Source: Alteriqipengyuania halimionae
GTDB lineage: Bacteria; Pseudomonadota; Alphaproteobacteria; Sphingomonadales; Sphingomonadaceae
DNA: 64,000 nt
Assembly: GCF_009827575.1 (NCBI RefSeq)
Contig: NZ_WTYR01000001.1
Coordinates: 2,453,001-2,517,000 of the forward strand
Direction: 5' to 3'
The notes under the pieces were generated by a model, which was not told where the DNA came from, did no database searches, and was given only the letters and a program-made list of their open reading frames with translations. How positions within the stretch are numbered: position 1 is the stretch's first letter; each line of letters begins with the position of its first letter. Shown here in pieces: positions 61,561 through 64,000 of the stretch. The position numbers were made by a program, and so were the translations under genes.

Positions 61561-61755
61561 AGTTTGGCCTGCGGATGCTGCCGGCGTCGCGTTGCGTTCC
61601 TGAGTGGTGCCACGGGAGGTCTGCCCCTTTCCTACAGTCGGGCAGCGCTCTAGATAGCGGATCATGAACGCGTTTTCGTCCAGCACCAGCCACGTCGATT
61701 TGGCGTCGGAGTGGGCGAAGACTTTTTTGCTTCTGAACAGTGTAACACCCGGTCC

Positions 61756-62367
61756 ATGTCTCCAATGAACGATAGTGAAAGCCAGCTTCCCCAGACCGAA
61801 CCGTTCGGCCTGTTTGCCACCTGGTTCGAAGAAGCCGAAGCGAGCGAGCCAAACAATGCCAACGCCATGGCGCTCGCCACCGCGACGCCGGGCGGCGCGC
61901 CGTCGGTGCGGATGGTGCTGCTGAAGGACTGGAGCCCGGACGGGTTCACCTTCTACACCAACGGGCTGAGCCGGAAGGGCATGGAGATCGGGCAGAACCC
62001 GCAAGTTGCGTTGCTGTTCTACTGGAAGACGCTGGGGCGCCAGGTGCGGATCGAAGGGCCGCTCGAACAGGTTTCGGACGAAGAAGCGGATGCCTATTTC
62101 GCCAGCCGTCCGCGCGATTCGCAAATCGGCGCGCATGCCTCGCAGCAATCCGCCGCGCTCGACGAACGGGCAACCTTCCTCGAGCGGATCGCCGAGGTCG
62201 AGGCTCGCTATGAAGGGCAGGACGTGCCGCGCCCGCCGCACTGGACGGGCTTTCGCGTCGCGCCGCGTTTCGTCGAATTGTGGTCCGATCGGGCCAATCG
62301 CCTGCACGACCGGCGACTCTACACCCGCTCCGCCGAGGGGTGGACCTCCACGCTGTTGTATCCGTGA
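61756..62367 (+). CDS. pdxH: Pyridoxamine 5'-phosphate oxidase
   Basis: FMN enzyme making pyridoxal 5'-phosphate; 203 residues. Conserved VRMVLLKDWSPDGFTFYTNGLSRKG (FMN site), VALLFYWKTLGRQVRIEGPLEQ and the C-terminal RVAPRFVELWSDRANRLHDRRLYTR are diagnostic. The start at 61756 or nine bases later; the SD is weak. Overlaps the next gene's start by one base. The bases between it and the DUF2141 operator hold no further gene. Confidence 0.94.
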   Translation: MSPMNDSESQLPQTEPFGLFATWFEEAEASEPNNANAMALATATPGGAPSVRMVLLKDWSPDGFTFYTNGLSRKGMEIGQNPQVALLFYWKTLGRQVRIEGPLEQVSDEEADAYFASRPRDSQIGAHASQQSAALDERATFLERIAEVEARYEGQDVPRPPHWTGFRVAPRFVELWSDRANRLHDRRLYTRSAEGWTSTLLYP

Positions 62368-63308
62368 TGGTGGACGCCGAACGCGCCCGGCTGACCCGAT
62401 CGGCGGCACTGGCCTCGATGTCGGTTGCCCTGCTGCTCGTGGGGCTCAAGGTCTGGGCCGCGTGGCGCACCGGATCGACCGCGATGCTCGGCAGCCTGGC
62501 CGACACCGCGCTCGACCTCGTCGCAAGTTTTGCGACCCTCATCGGGGTCTGGTTCGCGGCCCAACCGGCCGACCACGATCATCGCTTCGGCCATGGCAAG
62601 GCTGAGGCGCTGGCGGCGATGTTCCAGGTGGTGCTGATCGCGATCTCGGCGACGGCAATCATCGTGCGTTCGGCCATGCGACTGATCGCGGCCGATACCG
62701 CCGTCGAAGCGCCCGGTGACGGGATCCTCGTCTCGGGAATCGCGATCGTCGCCACGATCGGGCTGCTGGCCTGGCAGCGCTATGTGATCGCGCGCACACG
62801 GTCGGTCGCGATCCATGCCGATCACGTCCACTACCAGTCCGACATCCTGCTCAACTTCGCGGTGATCGTGGCGCTGCTGCTCGAATCATGGCTTGGCCTG
62901 GCCGGAGCCGATCCGGTGTTCGGCTTCGCTATCGCGCTATGGCTGCTGTGGGGGGGCTTCCGCGCCGCAACCGAGGCCGTCGACCAATTGCTCGATCGCG
63001 AATGGCCGGACGAGAAGCGCCTTCGCTTCGTCGAACTCGCCGCGCGCCACCCCGAATTGTCGAACCTGCATGATCTGCGCACGCGTTCGAGTGGCTCGCA
63101 GGATTTCGTCCAGTTCCATGTCGATCTGCCGGGGAACATGACGGTCGAGCAGGCGCACGAGATCATCGAGCGGGTCGAGAGCGATCTGTGCGCGCATTTC
63201 CCCGAGATGGAATTGCTGATTCATATCGATCCGATGGGCCATGTCGATGAACCCGACAATCCGCTGGTCGAACAGGACGAGTTCGAAGCGCTGGAGGACA
63301 AGACATGA
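62367..63308 (+). CDS. Cation diffusion facilitator transporter (FieF-like)
   Basis: A 313-residue CDF transporter exchanging zinc, iron or related divalent metals for protons. Six transmembrane segments (about 12-205) with metal-site residues SLADTALDLVAS in TM2 (Asp pair), a HRFGHGKAE loop and HADHVHYQSD in TM5 (His/Asp). The C-terminal cytoplasmic metallochaperone-like domain has VDLPGNMTVEQAHEIIERVE. ATG start overlaps the pdxH stop by one base, and its own stop overlaps the next start by four, so the three genes are co-translated. Confidence 0.92.
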   Translation: MVDAERARLTRSAALASMSVALLLVGLKVWAAWRTGSTAMLGSLADTALDLVASFATLIGVWFAAQPADHDHRFGHGKAEALAAMFQVVLIAISATAIIVRSAMRLIAADTAVEAPGDGILVSGIAIVATIGLLAWQRYVIARTRSVAIHADHVHYQSDILLNFAVIVALLLESWLGLAGADPVFGFAIALWLLWGGFRAATEAVDQLLDREWPDEKRLRFVELAARHPELSNLHDLRTRSSGSQDFVQFHVDLPGNMTVEQAHEIIERVESDLCAHFPEMELLIHIDPMGHVDEPDNPLVEQDEFEALEDKT

Positions 63309-64000
63309 CGGCGATACCCTATTGGCACGTCGACGCCTTTGCCGATGCCCCGTTCGGCGGCAATCAGGCGGCGGTGATGGTGCTCGACAAGTGGTTGCCG
63401 GATGCGACCTTGCAGGCGATCGGGGCCGAGAATAATTTTGCCGAAACCGCCTTCCTCGTTCGCGACGACAGCGGCGTGGCCGACTGGGAGTTGCGCTGGT
63501 TCACGCCGACCAGCGAAGTGAAGATGTGCGGCCACGCGACGCTGGCGAGCGGGCACGTGGTGCTGTCGCGGGATGGAGGAGAGAAGGTCCTGTTCCGCAC
63601 GAGGAACGCCGGCGTGCTCGAAGTGCGCAGGCAAGGCGGGGCCTATGAGCTCGCCTTGCCGACGAGTCGCGTCGAGCAGCGCGCCATGCCCGACCTGTCG
63701 GGCGCGCTAGGCACTGGCGATGCCGCGGTGTTCGATACGGTCCAGGGGGCCGAGCAGACGGCAATCATATTGCTCGACGACGAATCGCAAGTGCGCGCAC
63801 TCGCGCCCGACATGCGAGCGCTCGAGCAGATCGACCGGATGGCGATCTGCACCGCGCCCGGGGATTCGACCGATGTCGTCAGCCGGGTGTTCGTGCCGGC
63901 ATGGGGTGTTCCGGAAGACAGCGTGACCGGCTCCGCCCATGCGGCGCTGGCTCCATTCTGGGCCGAGCGGCTCGGCCGCGACGAATTCACCGCTTTCCAG
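63305..64000 (+). CDS. PhzF family protein (C-terminus beyond window)
   Basis: The first 232 residues of a PhzF-like isomerase. Conserved features: HVDAFADAPFGGNQAAVMVLD, the catalytic Glu in NNFAETAFLV, LRWFTPTSEVKMCGHATLASGHVV and DVVSRVFVPAWGVPEDSVTGSAH. The family includes phenazine-pathway isomerases and many uncharacterised epimerase-like proteins; no other phenazine gene is near, so phenazine synthesis is not implied. Shares a four-base overlap with the CDF transporter gene. The end is cut by the window. Confidence 0.93.
   Translation, partial: MTAIPYWHVDAFADAPFGGNQAAVMVLDKWLPDATLQAIGAENNFAETAFLVRDDSGVADWELRWFTPTSEVKMCGHATLASGHVVLSRDGGEKVLFRTRNAGVLEVRRQGGAYELALPTSRVEQRAMPDLSGALGTGDAAVFDTVQGAEQTAIILLDDESQVRALAPDMRALEQIDRMAICTAPGDSTDVVSRVFVPAWGVPEDSVTGSAHAALAPFWAERLGRDEFTAFQ

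Noticed and set aside
63305-64000. PhzF gene as evidence of phenazine synthesis
   Set aside because: No other phz gene is present and PhzF-like proteins are widespread outside phenazine pathways.

Overview
The window looks like a chromosomal segment of an alphaproteobacterium, most likely a sphingomonad (Erythrobacteraceae or Sphingomonadaceae). The evidence is high G+C, a DUF1192 protein, a TrcR (DUF1013) cell-cycle regulator, a bactofilin/M23 peptidase pair, the nadD-rsfS-rlmH-EnvC-CtpA order, a Coq7-type ubiquinone hydroxylase and several TTG/GTG start codons. The order assignment is inference from gene content. No rRNA, tRNA, CRISPR array, insertion sequence or phage gene was seen.

Left part (1 to about 18.9 kb) is mostly housekeeping: an M1 aminopeptidase cut by the window edge, clpA, DUF1192, a quinone oxidoreductase, an LpxH-like phosphatase coupled to a GT4-type glycosyltransferase, a PAS/roadblock-like fusion, trcR, an acyl-CoA ligase, bactofilin with an overlapping LytM peptidase, nadD, rsfS, rlmH, an EnvC-like protein, ctpA, dsbB, coq7 and a small periplasmic protein.

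The middle (about 18.95 to 57.0 kb) is one large surface-glycan locus. It starts with wecB-wecC (ManNAcA donor) on the plus strand. The export and polymerisation machinery is on the minus strand: a Wza-like protein, a Wzc-like tyrosine autokinase with a Tyr/Gly tail, an accessory membrane protein, two O-antigen ligase/polymerase candidates and a Wzx-like flippase. The same stretch carries tailoring genes: Gfo/Idh/MocA oxidoreductase, an aldo-keto-reductase-like protein of unknown role, an SDR epimerase, two tandem CgeB-like glycosyltransferases, a hexapeptide acyltransferase, an MBOAT O-acyltransferase with an SGNH-like partner, a 520-residue GT-B-like protein and an OafA-type acyltransferase. 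Next come seven genes for CMP-legionaminic acid (legB, legC, legF, a NeuD-type acetyltransferase, legI, legG, ptmE-like). A plus-strand trio resembling Rhizobium WreQ/WreU/WreV (lipid-linked QuiNAc-type initiation) follows, and then rfbA-rfbC-rfbB-rfbD for dTDP-L-rhamnose. Together these genes would make several unusual donor sugars, start a glycan on undecaprenyl phosphate, flip, polymerise, acylate and export it. Few recognisable glycosyltransferases are present for so many donors.

The right part (57.2 to 64 kb) returns to housekeeping: fabI, a YihY/BrkB membrane protein, a CbpA-like J-protein, an operon of DUF2141 protein, membrane protein and winged-helix regulator with a readable promoter and operator, then pdxH, a cation-diffusion transporter and a PhzF-family gene cut by the window end.

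The items most worth a second look are the three-gene unit with a degenerate aldo-keto-reductase-like protein (27.5 to 30.6 kb), the legionaminic acid cluster with a candidate transferase, the operator-overlapped promoter at 61.5 kb, and a perfect hairpin that displays the ribosome-binding site just before the LpxH-like gene.
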